A stretch of 64,000 nucleotides of DNA from Cyanobium sp. CZS48M (GTDB taxonomy: Bacteria; Cyanobacteriota; Cyanobacteriia; PCC-6307; Cyanobiaceae). The position numbers were made by a program, and so were the translations under genes. The notes beneath the pieces are model-generated. The model saw nothing but the letters and a program-made list of their open reading frames with translations. It was not told the origin of the DNA and did not search any database. Shown here one piece after another: positions 38,707 to 49,687 of the stretch. The first letter of the stretch is position 1; every line of letters begins with the position of its first letter. The stretch spans positions 105,494-169,493 of the forward strand of contig JAUCZK010000002.1 in assembly GCA_030373145.1 (NCBI GenBank), written 5' to 3'.

Positions 38707-39921
38707 GTGCTGGTGCTCGGGGCCGGTCCTGCGGGGCTGGCCATCGCCAGCGAGCTTGTCCCCCTCGGCCTGCGGGTGATGGGGCTCTCGGCAGACGATC
38801 CCACCAGTCCTTGGCCGAACACCTACGGCATCTGGGCGGCGGAGCTGGATCAGCTTCACCTGTCCCATCTGCTCAAACACCGCTGGTCGAATTGCGTCAG
38901 CTACTTCGGCGCCGACCCTGTGGTCCTCAGCCGCGACTACGGCCTGTTTGATCCCGGTAAACTCCAGCGCCACTGGCTGGGGCGTTGCTCCGGCATGGAC
39001 TGGCGGCGGGGTCTGGCGGCTGAGCTGAACCACGATGCCCAGGGCTCCCAGGTGACCACCAGGGAGGGGGAGCTGCTCAGGGCCCGCCTGGTGATCGACA
39101 CCACGGGCCACAATCCCGTGTTCGTGCAACGGCCATCCCTGGGGCCGGTGGCGGCCCAGGCGGCCTACGGAATCGTGGGCACCTTCACGGCGGATCCGGT
39201 GCCGCCGGGCCAGTTCGTGTTGATGGACTACCGCAGCGAGCATCTGAGCCCGGAGGAGCGCCAGGCCCCCCCCACGTTCCTCTACGCCATGGACCTGGGC
39301 GAGGGGCGTTTCTTCGTGGAGGAAACCTCCCTGGCCCTGGCGCCACCGGTGCCCATCGAGGTGCTTCAGGACCGCCTGCGGCGGCGGCTGGCCCACCGGG
39401 GCGTGGCGGTGCTGGAGCAGGAGCACGTGGAGCGCTGCCTGTTTCCGATGAACCTGCCCCTGCCAGACCTCAGCCAGCGGGTGCTGGGCTTCGGAGGGGC
39501 CGCCAGCCTGGTGCACCCCGCTTCGGGTTACCTGGTGGGCTCCCTGCTGCGGCGCGCCCCTGGCCTGGCGGCTGCCATTGCCTCAGGCCTGGCACGGCCC
39601 GACCTCGACGCTGCCGAGGTGGCCGAGCTGGCCTGGGCCGCCCTCTGGACCCCGGAGCTGGTGCGCAAGCACGGCATCTACCAGTTCGGACTGGAGAAGC
39701 TGATGCGCTTCTCCGAGCAGGAGCTGCGCCAGTTTTTCAGCACCTTCTTTGCTCTGCCCGAGCGGCAGTGGTATGGATTTTTGACCAACACCCTCAGCCT
39801 CAGGGAGCTGGTGGTGGCGATGGTCCGCCTGTTTGCCCAGGCACCGGGTGCTGTGCGCTGGGGACTGATGCAGCTGAAGGGACGCGAAGCGGCCCTGCTG
39901 TGGCGAGCCCTGCGGGGATAG
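38707..39921 (+). CDS. crtL: Lycopene beta-cyclase (CrtL type)
   Basis: Cyclises lycopene to beta-carotene at the membrane. The ~404-residue flavoprotein begins VLVLGAGPAGLAIASEL (dinucleotide fold) and has NTYGIWAAELDQL, LVIDTTGHNPVF, AYGIVGTF, the conserved VLMDYRSEHL, FLYAMDLGEGRFFVEETSL and a FGGAASLVHPASGYLVG block. The gene starts 20 nt past gyrA; GTG 38707 is the first normal start, but two further upstream codons of the same frame exist with no standard start. Both lie in one direction and may share transcription. Confidence 0.93.
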   Translation: MLVLGAGPAGLAIASELVPLGLRVMGLSADDPTSPWPNTYGIWAAELDQLHLSHLLKHRWSNCVSYFGADPVVLSRDYGLFDPGKLQRHWLGRCSGMDWRRGLAAELNHDAQGSQVTTREGELLRARLVIDTTGHNPVFVQRPSLGPVAAQAAYGIVGTFTADPVPPGQFVLMDYRSEHLSPEERQAPPTFLYAMDLGEGRFFVEETSLALAPPVPIEVLQDRLRRRLAHRGVAVLEQEHVERCLFPMNLPLPDLSQRVLGFGGAASLVHPASGYLVGSLLRRAPGLAAAIASGLARPDLDAAEVAELAWAALWTPELVRKHGIYQFGLEKLMRFSEQELRQFFSTFFALPERQWYGFLTNTLSLRELVVAMVRLFAQAPGAVRWGLMQLKGREAALLWRALRG

Positions 39922-39936
39922 CCGGTCCGCCCAACT

Positions 39937-40380
39937 TCAGCGGAACACCAGCACCGGCAGGGGGGCATGGATCAACACCCGCTGGGTCTGGCTGCCCAGC
40001 AGCAGGCCACTGAGGCCCCGGCGGCCATGGGAGGCCATGAAGATCAGATCGCAGCCGTGGTGAGCGGCCGCCTCGATGATCGCCTCATGGGGCAGGTCGT
40101 TGATCACCCCATCACTGCTGCAGGGCACACCGGCGCTTTCGGCCACCGCCCGGGCGTCCGCGAGGATCCGCTCGGCATTCTCCTGTGCCACCACGCTGAG
40201 GTTCTCCAGCGTGCCGGCATCGAGCATGGTGCCGGTGCCCACCATCGACACCGGCAGAACACTGCGGGCATTGAAGAAAGTGATGCGCGCCCCCATCTCC
40301 TTGGCGAAGGCCACGGCCCCTTGGACGGCTTTCACTGAGACGTCGGATCCGTCGATGGGAACGAGCAGATGGGAGTACAT
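39937..40380 (-). CDS. Universal stress protein
   Basis: A 147-residue UspA-fold protein beginning MYSHLLVPIDGSDVSVKAVQ. The ATP-binding signature is present near the C terminus: MASHGRRGLSGLLLGSQTQ (GxxGx9GS pattern), then RVLIHAPLPVLVFR. A longer upstream frame to 40425 is unlikely. Probably a nucleotide-binding stress protein; the trigger is unknown. It converges with crtL. Confidence 0.9.
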   Translation of the reverse strand: MYSHLLVPIDGSDVSVKAVQGAVAFAKEMGARITFFNARSVLPVSMVGTGTMLDAGTLENLSVVAQENAERILADARAVAESAGVPCSSDGVINDLPHEAIIEAAAHHGCDLIFMASHGRRGLSGLLLGSQTQRVLIHAPLPVLVFR

Positions 40381-40455
40381 GGCTGCGGGCCCGGGGCAGA
40401 GCCAGCCCGAGGAAGACCTTGCCAACGAGCGTACCTGGGCTGCTCCCAGCGCCCC

Positions 40456-41517
40456 TCAGCTGGCGATGGGCGCGGGGCGGGGCAGGAGCCGGCGCACAGC
40501 GGCGTCGTAGAGCACTTGCCCCTTCCAGGAGACCGCCACGATCACCGGCAGGGCCAGCAGCAGCAGCACGGCGAGCTGAAGGGGCGCGCTGCTGGGGAAG
40601 CCGTGGCTGGTGAAGAGCAGAAAAATGGGTCGGTGAAACAGATACATGAAGAAGCTGGCGGTGCTGATCGCCAGAACCAGGGGAGGGAGACGCAGCTGGC
40701 GGCCCCAGCGTTCACAGACCAGGAGGGTCAACAGTGGAGCGAACACCGCCAGGGGAATGGCATTGAGGCTCGAGTCGATGCGGGCCTGGTGATGGAACGA
40801 GAACAGGGTGGCCGCCACTGTGGCCAGGGCCGTGAAGGCGATGCTGCGCCGGCTCACCCGTGGCTCCACCAGCGCTGGCGCCAGCACAAGGCCTGCAACG
40901 AAGGACGGGAAGTAGAGGAACAGGCGCGAATCCACCCCATCCAGCAGTTTGCCCAGCAGCACGTTGAGGCCGATGATCCCGGCGCTCACCACCAGCCGGT
41001 TTGAGGCCCAGCGCCAGGGCCTCTGAGCCAGGCTGTGCACCAGCAGCAACAGCAACGGCGCCAGCAGGTAGAACACCACGATCATCGAGATGTACCAGAG
41101 GGTCAGGGGTGGCTCCAGGCTGAAACTCGCGCTCAGCAGCGCCGCCCCGACGAACTGCCCGGGCTTGAGCAGTCCGCAGAGATCGAACAGCAGCAGGGCC
41201 GCCAGGTAGGGGGGGTAGATCCGGATCATCCGCCGCCGGTAGAACCGCCAGAGCTCGGCGGTGTTGGTGATCCGGGATCTGCCGATCAGGTACCCGGAAA
41301 TCAGCACGAACAGCCCCAGCACCACCACCGTCAGCCGGTAAGTGATGTCGTTCTTGTAGCCATCGATCGATTCGGCGTAGCCCAGCAGGTGCCAGAACCC
41401 GACGATCCAGAGGATGCAGCCGGCCCGCATCAGATCGATGGCCTGATTGCGCTGGCCCGGGGGCGGTGGGCTCAGGGCGGCTGGAGGGGTGCTCCAGGGC
41501 AACTGTTGCTCAGGCAT
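40456..41517 (-). CDS. Acyltransferase family 3 membrane protein
   Basis: A 353-residue integral membrane protein with about ten helices, beginning with RNQAIDLMRAGCILWIVGFW and HLLGYAES, and including YRRRMIRIYPPYLAALL (RRxxRIxPxY motif) and TLWYISMIVVFYLLAPLLLL, features of acyltransferase_3. Such enzymes O-acetylate sugars of the envelope or secreted glycans. It overlaps the GH57 gene by 8 nt, so the two are co-expressed, but a shared substrate is only a guess. Confidence 0.82.
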   Translation of the reverse strand: MPEQQLPWSTPPAALSPPPPGQRNQAIDLMRAGCILWIVGFWHLLGYAESIDGYKNDITYRLTVVVLGLFVLISGYLIGRSRITNTAELWRFYRRRMIRIYPPYLAALLLFDLCGLLKPGQFVGAALLSASFSLEPPLTLWYISMIVVFYLLAPLLLLLVHSLAQRPWRWASNRLVVSAGIIGLNVLLGKLLDGVDSRLFLYFPSFVAGLVLAPALVEPRVSRRSIAFTALATVAATLFSFHHQARIDSSLNAIPLAVFAPLLTLLVCERWGRQLRLPPLVLAISTASFFMYLFHRPIFLLFTSHGFPSSAPLQLAVLLLLALPVIVAVSWKGQVLYDAAVRRLLPRPAPIAS

Positions 41518-43123
41518 GGGTGTGGGGTCGCTCGTCGGTGGGGGGAGGGGGCTGCTGGGCCTTGACGCTGGCCCAGTCCGCCGCGTTCAGCTGGGGGAGC
41601 AGACCATCGTCGGCCTCGATGGCCTCCAGCCAGCCATCGGGCAGGGCTGCGCCGGTGTCGATGGCATGCATCAGCCGCCAGAAGCGATCGAGATGGCGGT
41701 GGATCCGCTCCCGGGCCAGGCCGGTGGTGGTGCCGGCCCGCAGGATGAAGCTCCAGTCTGAACTCTGGGCCAGGAGCAGCTCCCGTCCTGCCTGGGTGAG
41801 CAGCCGCCGCTGGCGCTCGCTGGCCACGCCGCCGTTCACCCGCTTCACCATGGCCGCGGAGGCCCGATGCCATTCGGGCACCACCCAGGCATTGCTCTGG
41901 TGGAGCCAGTAGTGGTGGTAGCCCCCCTGCCCCCAACTCGAGGGGGAAGGCCGGCAGATCTGCAGGGGCTCCTCCCGCTCAAGAACGCCGCGCAGGCTGC
42001 TGAAGGCCACGCCGGCGTCAGGTCCCTGGCGGAACAGTTCGGCCAGGAACAGCGGCCCCTCGTACCACCAGTGGCCGAACAACTCCGCATCGAACGGTGC
42101 CACCAGCAGGGGGGGGCGGGCCATGGCCGCCGCCAGCTCAGACAGCTCCTGGCGGCGGCCGGCCAGGTAGGCGCTGGCGTGCTCCGCCGTGCGCCGGGCC
42201 GCCGCTTCGGGCTCATAGGGCAGCTTCTGATCGAGCGGCGAGCCCTGGCTGCTGACCCGGTGCAGTTTCAGGCCCAGGGGCCTGGAGCTGGTGATGCCCT
42301 GGGCCTGGAGTTCGGCTTCGGGCAGATCCCAGCCCAGGTCACGGTGAAATTCCCGGTAACTGCCATCGCCTGGATACCCCTCCGACGCCGACCACACCGG
42401 CAGGGTGGCGGCGCCATCGCGGGCGAAAAAGGCGATGCCCGCCGGCGAGCAGATCGGGGCGTACACCCCATAGCGCGGCCGTGGCAGGGCATGCAGCAGG
42501 CCATGGGCATCGAGCACGGCGTAGCGCAGTCCGCACTGCCGCAGCAACTGATCAAGGCCTTCGTAGTAGGCGCACTCCGGCAGCCAGATGCCCAGGGGTC
42601 GCTCCCCCAGCAGGCGCTGGTGCTCGCGCACGGCGTTGATGAGCTGGGCCCGCACCGCTTCAGGGCTGTGGCGCAGCAGCGGCAGGTAGCCGTGGGTGGC
42701 GGCGCAGGTGAGCAGGTCGAGCACCCCGTCCTGCTGCAACTGCCGGAAGCGCTCCAGCAGCTGGCCGCCGCTGGCGAGCCAGCCGTCTCGAGTGCTCTCG
42801 AGGGTTTCGGCCAGGGCGGTGGCGGCGGCGCGGTGACTGGACGGGGCCGCCGCCAGCAGGTGCTGGCGCTGGGCCAGCCAGTGGGGGAAACGCGCGCTCA
42901 GCACTGGATCGTTGATCAGGCTCAGCAGGGTGGGTGAAAGGCCGAGGCTGAGGCGGGGGCGCTGGGAAGGATCATCCCGACTGGCTTCCAGCATCTGCAC
43001 CAGCGGCAGATAACTCTCCAGCAGGGCCTGGAAGTACCAGTCTTCCTCCAGGGAGCCCGGCTGGCTGTTCCGGACAAAGGGGAGATGGGCATGAAGGACC
43101 AGGGCCAGGGTGCCTGTGGCCAT
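41510..43123 (-). CDS. GH57 family glucanotransferase/branching enzyme
   Basis: A 537-residue glycoside hydrolase 57 protein. It starts LALVLHAHLPFVR (HAHxPFxR motif), has the nucleophile region GIWLPECAYYEG (Glu), the acid-base region PFDAELFGHWWYEG (Asp), and the downstream DUF1957-like tail SDWSFILRAGTTTGLARERI. Order and length match 1,4-alpha-glucan branching enzymes of this family. It would act on glycogen. Divergent from the NYN gene; translation overlaps acyltransferase. Confidence 0.9.
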   Translation of the reverse strand: MATGTLALVLHAHLPFVRNSQPGSLEEDWYFQALLESYLPLVQMLEASRDDPSQRPRLSLGLSPTLLSLINDPVLSARFPHWLAQRQHLLAAAPSSHRAAATALAETLESTRDGWLASGGQLLERFRQLQQDGVLDLLTCAATHGYLPLLRHSPEAVRAQLINAVREHQRLLGERPLGIWLPECAYYEGLDQLLRQCGLRYAVLDAHGLLHALPRPRYGVYAPICSPAGIAFFARDGAATLPVWSASEGYPGDGSYREFHRDLGWDLPEAELQAQGITSSRPLGLKLHRVSSQGSPLDQKLPYEPEAAARRTAEHASAYLAGRRQELSELAAAMARPPLLVAPFDAELFGHWWYEGPLFLAELFRQGPDAGVAFSSLRGVLEREEPLQICRPSPSSWGQGGYHHYWLHQSNAWVVPEWHRASAAMVKRVNGGVASERQRRLLTQAGRELLLAQSSDWSFILRAGTTTGLARERIHRHLDRFWRLMHAIDTGAALPDGWLEAIEADDGLLPQLNAADWASVKAQQPPPPTDERPHTHA

Positions 43124-43201
43124 CGACCATCCATCAATGAAGCCACCTTACGGGGCCTGCCCGTGCGGGTTGGAACGGTCACACGTCTCTACGCTGAAGC
43201 G

Positions 43202-43873
43202 ATGAGCCGCGATGGGTTTGGGGTGGATCAGGACAAGATTCGGCGTGTGGTGATCGTCGATGGCCACGGCATGTTCTATGCCCAGCAGAAGCTGGGCTGG
43301 TTCTTCGATCCCCGCCGCCTGCTGGAGATGGCCGGCGCCGGGCCCGGCGTGGAACTGGATGGCGCCTACTGGTATCTGGGCCTGAAGGATCCCACGGATC
43401 AGCGGCCCTTCCGCGATGCCCTCACCAGCCTGGGCTTCACGGTTCGCAGCAAGCCCCTGCGGGAGTTCGGCGCCGACCCTGAGCACCGCCAGTTCGCCCG
43501 GGCGAATCTGGATGTGGAGATCTGTCTGGATTTGATGCTGGTGGCCCACCGCCTTGATGAGGTGTGGCTGTTGAGTGGCAGCCGGGATCTGGAGCGGGTG
43601 GTCGAAACCCTGCGGGCCAGGGGAGTGCGCATCACGCTGCTGAACACCGATGGCATGGTGCCCCGGGAGCTGCGCAACGCTGTGGATGTCTTCCTGGATC
43701 TGGCCGGGCGGCGCCAGCAACTGGAGAAGGCCGAAGCGGCTCAGGCGCCGGTGTTTCAGCGGGGCCTGGAGAGTCCGCTGAGGGTCGAGCCGCTCAGCCG
43801 GGAGCTGGTCCGCCGTCCACAGGAGCGTCAGGAGAGCGGTCCCAGGGAGGTGGTGATCGCACCGTCCCTCTAG
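43202..43873 (+). CDS. NYN-domain nuclease-like protein (LabA-like)
   Basis: A 223-residue protein of the NYN/PIN-like superfamily, similar in outline to LabA of cyanobacteria. The fold markers are KIRRVVIVDGHGMFYAQQKL (first Asp), ANLDVEICLDLMLVAHR and DEVWLLSGSRDLERVVETLR with VRITLLNTDG. The acidic residues for a metal site seem to be present. A C-terminal charged, helical extension follows. The ATG at 43202 is chosen over upstream ATGs, which would overlap GH57. Confidence 0.82.
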   Translation: MSRDGFGVDQDKIRRVVIVDGHGMFYAQQKLGWFFDPRRLLEMAGAGPGVELDGAYWYLGLKDPTDQRPFRDALTSLGFTVRSKPLREFGADPEHRQFARANLDVEICLDLMLVAHRLDEVWLLSGSRDLERVVETLRARGVRITLLNTDGMVPRELRNAVDVFLDLAGRRQQLEKAEAAQAPVFQRGLESPLRVEPLSRELVRRPQERQESGPREVVIAPSL

Positions 43874-43912
43874 GATTGATTCAACTCATAGTCACATCGA
43901 CTTGCAACGGTC

Positions 43913-45531
<1,619 letters not shown>

Positions 45532-45535
<4 letters not shown>

Positions 45536-46365
45536 AGGAGCAGCGGCCTCTCTGGGCGAGCGCCCTGCAACTGGGGGCCCTGCTGCTGCTGGCCCTGCTG
45601 ATGCTGGTGCCCCTGCTCTGGCTGGTGAGCACCTCGCTCAAGGGCCCCGCTGAAGACATCTTCTCCACCCCACCGGCGCTGATCCCATCCCAGCCCAGCC
45701 TGGAGGCCTATGGCCGTCTCTTCGCCGACTATCCCCTCGGCCTGTACCTGTTCAACAGCACGGTGGTGAGCCTGCTGGCGGTGCTGGGGAACCTGTTGTT
45801 CTGTTCGCTGGCGGCCTATCCCCTGGCGCGGATGCGTTTCGCCGGCCGCGGCCTGGTGCTGGCCCTGGTGGTGGCCACCATCCTGATTCCCTTCCAGGTG
45901 GTGATGATTCCGCTCTACCTGATGATGGTGCAGCTGGGTCTGAGAAATACGCTCTGGGCCCTGATCATTCCCCAGGCCGCCACGGCTTTCGGAATTTTTC
46001 TGCTGCGCCAGAGTTTTCTAGGTGTGCCGGTGGAACTGGAGGAAGCAGCCCGCATCGATGGCTGCACACCAGTGGGCGAATGGTGGAACGTGATGATTCC
46101 CGCCGCACGGGCTGATCTGATCACCCTGGCGATGTTCGTGTTCATCGGCACCTGGAGTGATTTCCTCTGGCCGCTGGTGATCCTCGACGACCCCAGGCTG
46201 TACACCCTGCCCCTGGGGCTGCAGCAACTGGCCAGCAGCTTCTCCCTCGACTGGCGTCTGGTGGCAGCTGGATCGGTGGTGTCGATCCTGCCGGTGCTGG
46301 TGCTGTTCGTGCTGTTGCAGCGTTACATCCTCCCCAGTGCCAGCGGCGATGCGGTGAAGGGCTGA
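45532..46365 (+). CDS. Sugar ABC transporter permease (MalG/UgpE type)
   Basis: A 277-residue permease with six hydrophobic spans; the EAA loop reads [19 protein letters not shown] and the N terminus [20 protein letters not shown] is typical. GTG 45532 overlaps the leuA stop as GTGA, so translation is coupled to leuA. No partner permease, ATPase or binding protein lies nearby; the rest of the importer (for example a glucosylglycerol/trehalose or other sugar system) must be elsewhere. Confidence 0.9.
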
Positions 46366-46464
46366 AGCACCCCCACTGTGCGAACAAACGCATCGCCAGG
46401 CTTCGGTTGGTGCTGCCCTCGGTACTGTGCGGGCTCAAGAGTCGATCACCCACCGGGCGCCGGA

Positions 46465-47460
46465 ATGGAGACCAGCCTGGTTCTGCAGAATCTGCTTTCA
46501 CCGCCGGTGCTGTTCTTCGCCCTCGGGGTGATCGCCGTGCTGGTGGGATCCGACCTGGAGATTCCGGCACCCCTGCCGAAGCTGTTCTCCCTTTACCTGC
46601 TGCTGGCGATCGGCTTCAAGGGGGGGGTGGAGCTGCTCCACAGCGGCCTCGGACCCCAGGTGATCAGCACGATCGCGGCAGCGATGCTGATGTCGGCCCT
46701 GGTGCCCCTGTACAGCTTCCTGGTGCTGAAGCGCCAGCTCGACACCTTCAACGCAGCGGCGATTGCCGCCACCTACGGCTCCATCAGTGCCGTCACCTTC
46801 ATCACCGCCGAAAGCTTCCTGGGCATCACGGGCATGGCCCACGACGGCTTCATGGTGGCGGCCCTGGCGCTGATGGAATCCCCGGCGATCATCGTCGGCC
46901 TGCTGCTGGTGAAGCTGGCCTCCAGCGACGCGCAGCAGGAACCCCGGGAGGGGATCCGCTGGGGCTCGCTGCTGCATGAAGCCTTTCTGAACAGCTCTGT
47001 GCTGCTGCTGGTGGGCAGCCTGGTGATCGGTGGGTTGGTGGCGGCCTTCAGCCCGTCGGGGCTGGGGAAGATGGAGCCCTTCACCGGTGAACTCTTCTAC
47101 GGAGCCCTCAGCTTCTTCCTGCTCGACATGGGCATCGTCGCGGCCCAGCGGGTGGGAGATCTCAGGCGGGCCGGGGCCTTCCTGATCGGTTTTGCCGTGC
47201 TGATGCCGCTGTTCAATGCCGGGATCGGCCTGGCGGTGTCCTGGCTGCTGGGCCTGCCCCAGGGGGATGCGCTGCTGTTCATGGTGCTCAGTGCCAGTGC
47301 CTCCTACATCGCCGTGCCGGCGGCGATGCGCATGACGGTGCCCCAGGCCAACCCGAGCCTCTACATCTCCACCGCCCTGGGGGTGACCTTCCCGTTCAAC
47401 ATCGTCGTGGGCATTCCGCTCTACATGGCGATGGTGAGGCTGGTCATCCCTGCCGCCTAA
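46465..47460 (+). CDS. sbtA: Sodium-dependent bicarbonate transporter SbtA
   Basis: High-affinity Na+/HCO3- symporter of the inorganic-carbon concentrating system. From ATG 46465 the protein has 331 residues with about ten helices and the family blocks VLFFALGVIAVLVGSDLEIP, GFKGGVELL, AATYGSISAVTFITAESFLG, MESPAIIVGLLLVKL, LFYGALSFFLLDMGIVAAQR and SASASYIAVPAAMR. A slightly shorter central loop than in filamentous species is normal. sbtB follows 27 nt later, the standard pair. An in-frame ATG at 46378 is upstream of family similarity. Confidence 0.95.
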   Translation: METSLVLQNLLSPPVLFFALGVIAVLVGSDLEIPAPLPKLFSLYLLLAIGFKGGVELLHSGLGPQVISTIAAAMLMSALVPLYSFLVLKRQLDTFNAAAIAATYGSISAVTFITAESFLGITGMAHDGFMVAALALMESPAIIVGLLLVKLASSDAQQEPREGIRWGSLLHEAFLNSSVLLLVGSLVIGGLVAAFSPSGLGKMEPFTGELFYGALSFFLLDMGIVAAQRVGDLRRAGAFLIGFAVLMPLFNAGIGLAVSWLLGLPQGDALLFMVLSASASYIAVPAAMRMTVPQANPSLYISTALGVTFPFNIVVGIPLYMAMVRLVIPAA

Positions 47461-47487
47461 TCCCTGCCTGACTCACCGCCCCCAGCC

Positions 47488-47769
47488 ATGCAACGCCTCG
47501 ATCTGATCTGCAGTGAACGGGAACTCGAGCGGGTGGTGCACCTGATCGATCAAGCCGGAGCTCCGGGCTACTCGGTGATCCGCCATGTCACCGGCCGCGG
47601 TCCCCATGGCTCCGTCTCGGAGTCGATGGAATTCAGCGGCCTGGGCGCCAACGTTCACGTGATCGTGTTCTGCGCCATTGAGGAGCTGGAGACCCTTCGC
47701 AAGGGGCTCCGGCCGATCCTGGAGTACTACGGAGGCGTCGGCTTCGTGTCCCAGGCCGAGCCCTTCTGA
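47488..47769 (+). CDS. sbtB: PII-like regulator of SbtA
   Basis: Nucleotide-binding trimeric PII-like protein (cAMP/AMP/ADP responsive in studied species) that binds and inhibits SbtA. The 93-residue protein has the ferredoxin-like fold LDLICSERELERVVHLIDQA, the T-loop region GYSVIRHVTGRGPHGSVSES and VHVIVFCAIEELETLRKGL. It ends VGFVSQAEPF and lacks the C-terminal CGPxGC R-loop seen in the Synechocystis protein. Operon with sbtA. Confidence 0.93.
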   Translation: MQRLDLICSERELERVVHLIDQAGAPGYSVIRHVTGRGPHGSVSESMEFSGLGANVHVIVFCAIEELETLRKGLRPILEYYGGVGFVSQAEPF

Positions 47770-47790
47770 GCACCAGCCACTCATTCCTCC

Positions 47791-48447
47791 ATGGCCAGCG
47801 ATCCCACCATCGCCGCGTTCGGCTCCAGCTTTACCGCCATCACCCTGGCGGAACTGGGGGACAAGACCTTCTTTGTCGCTTTTCTGCTGGCTGCCCGCCA
47901 CCGGGCCCGCTGGGTGTTCCTGGGGGCCTTCGCTGCCCTGGCGGCGGTCACGCTGATTTCATTGGCCCTGGGCCTGGGCCTGCGCAGTTTGCTGCCGCCG
48001 GAGCTGGTGCCCTGGCTGGCGGCCCTGCTCTTCGGCGGGTTCGGCCTCAAGCTGCTGATCGACGCCCAGGCCATGGGTGCCCAGGCCGCAGAGCAGGAGG
48101 CCCAGGCGGCTGAGGATCTGGTCAATGCCGCCGAAACCAACCAGGACCAGAGCCGCCAGAGCCGGGCGGGGGGCTGGCTGGTGGTACGGGAAGCCTTCCT
48201 GCTGGTGTTCATGGCCGAGCTGGGGGATCGCACCCAGTTCGCCACTATTTTTCTGGCCACCGCGCCGGGGTTCACCTTCAACGCCCTGCTGGCGGGCACC
48301 CTGGCGGGCCATGCCCTGGTCACCGCTCTGGCGGTGGGGGCGGGCAAATGGGTCGGTCAGCTGCTCTCCGAGCGCCTGCTGTACCGGCTCAGTGGGGGCC
48401 TGTTCCTGGCGTTCGCCGTGGTGGCCCTGAAGCAGGCCCTGGGCTGA
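47791..48447 (+). CDS. TMEM165/GDT1 (UPF0016) cation exporter
   Basis: A 218-residue membrane protein with two UPF0016 halves, each with the metal motif E-L-G-D-(K/R)-T: LAELGDKTFFVAFLLA near the N terminus and MAELGDRTQFATIFLA in the second half, separated by a charged cytoplasmic linker. In cyanobacteria and chloroplasts this family exports Mn2+ and/or Ca2+ into the thylakoid lumen or periplasm. It follows sbtB by 21 nt, so it may share the transcript. Confidence 0.9.
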   Translation: MASDPTIAAFGSSFTAITLAELGDKTFFVAFLLAARHRARWVFLGAFAALAAVTLISLALGLGLRSLLPPELVPWLAALLFGGFGLKLLIDAQAMGAQAAEQEAQAAEDLVNAAETNQDQSRQSRAGGWLVVREAFLLVFMAELGDRTQFATIFLATAPGFTFNALLAGTLAGHALVTALAVGAGKWVGQLLSERLLYRLSGGLFLAFAVVALKQALG

Positions 48448-48479
48448 GGGTCTGCAATCGGGGCCTCTGGCCTCTGCCC

Positions 48480-48797
48480 TCAGCCCTGGCGGCCGCTGTG
48501 GTGGGCACAGCGCTCGCAGGGGCCATCGGGCAGAACGGCGCAGCGCAACAGTGGTGAGCGGGCATTGAAGCGACAGCTGGGATCGCCGATCACCCAGCCA
48601 CCGTTCCACCAGCGCGCCTCCCTGGGCTGACGCTCGGCTTTCACCTGCAGGGCGATGCTGGCCAGCTCATAGCGGCCATTGCGCAGCTGGTAGCGGTGGT
48701 GCCGCTGCAGCACCAGGAAACTGCGGTGGCCATGGAGAAACCAGCGGCCAGGCTGGGGAATCTCAGCCAGGTCCTCCAGCTCGAGTTGGGCCAGCAA
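48480..48797 (-). CDS. DUF6464 family protein
   Basis: A small protein of about 105 residues with a C-terminal cysteine-containing block (VIGDPSCRFNARSPLLRCAV then PDGPCERCAH) that may bind metal, and a beta-rich N-terminal part (IPQPGRWFLHGHRSFLVLQR). The start is uncertain: TTG 48797 is the first usual start, but the frame is open further (KALRIELRQAG) back to a stop near the TerC terminus. Function unknown. Confidence 0.7.
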   Translation of the reverse strand: MLAQLELEDLAEIPQPGRWFLHGHRSFLVLQRHHRYQLRNGRYELASIALQVKAERQPREARWWNGGWVIGDPSCRFNARSPLLRCAVLPDGPCERCAHHSGRQG

Positions 48798-48838
48798 CTG
48801 CCCGCTGCCGGCCTGGCGAAGTTCGATGCGCAGGGCCT

Positions 48839-49627
48839 TCAGGGGTTCACCTCACCGGCCTCGTTGCTGACACGCCTGGAGAAGCCCCAGAGGAAGAGAA
48901 TCGCCACCAGCAGCAGCAGGGTCCATTCGGGGGGCACCAGCTGGGGCAGCCCGAGGCGGAGCAGCAGGCGCAGCCCCACCAGGCCGACAGCCAGGTATCC
49001 GGCCCGCTCCAGGTTGGTGTAGATCCCCAGCCAGCGGATGAACAGCTCGGCGGTGAGGCGCAGGGCGATCACGCCGATCACTCCGCCGGTCATCACCAGC
49101 CAGAGCCGATCGCTCACGGCCACCGCGGCGGCCACGCTGTCGATGGAGAAGGCCAGGTCGGTGACTGCCAGGGTGACCACCACGGATCCCAGCCCCACGG
49201 CTGAGGCAGGGCCACTGGAGCTGGTGGCCGCCTGATGGCCCTGCTGATCCATGGCCGCGGCGGCGCCTGTGGCGGGTGAAGGCTCATCGCCGTTGGCCTC
49301 ATCTCCGGGCCGCAGCAGGTTGGAGCCGCTCAGCCAGAGCAGATAGGCGGCGGCGGCCAGCTGTAGGGGCCAGAAGTTCAGCACCCAGCGGGCCAGCAGG
49401 ATCAGCCCCAGGCGGAAGACCAGGGCAAGGCCGAGGCCGAGGTTGAGGGCCTGACGCTGGAGCTGTGGATCCTGCAGCCGCCTGGCGATGGCCGCCAGGG
49501 CAATGGCGTTGTCGGCAGAGAGCACCGCTTCAAGGGCCACCAGCAGCGGCAGCAGCAGCAGCAGCTCCCCCCATTGATCCGCCTCCTGTATCAGGGGTGT
49601 GAGGGAGGAGATCGACTCCGCTTCCAT
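48839..49627 (-). CDS. TerC family integral membrane protein
   Basis: A 262-residue membrane protein of the TerC family, with seven to nine helices. Family blocks: LLLPLLVALEAVLSADNAIA (first acidic motif), YLLWLSGSNLLRPGD, VTLAVTDLAFSIDSVAAAVA (second acidic motif) and LGIYTNLERAGYLAVGLVGL. TerC proteins are linked to metal (Mn2+) handling and, in plants and cyanobacteria, to thylakoid biogenesis. A Gly/Ser/Glu-rich loop between helices 3 and 4 is extended. Convergent with none; DUF6464 begins at its end. Confidence 0.87.
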   Translation of the reverse strand: MEAESISSLTPLIQEADQWGELLLLLPLLVALEAVLSADNAIALAAIARRLQDPQLQRQALNLGLGLALVFRLGLILLARWVLNFWPLQLAAAAYLLWLSGSNLLRPGDEANGDEPSPATGAAAAMDQQGHQAATSSSGPASAVGLGSVVVTLAVTDLAFSIDSVAAAVAVSDRLWLVMTGGVIGVIALRLTAELFIRWLGIYTNLERAGYLAVGLVGLRLLLRLGLPQLVPPEWTLLLLVAILFLWGFSRRVSNEAGEVNP

Positions 49628-49687
49628 TGGCCTGCAGCGGGTTCGGTGGCGCCACTCTAGAAAGTCACCTTCACCGACTCCCCTGTG

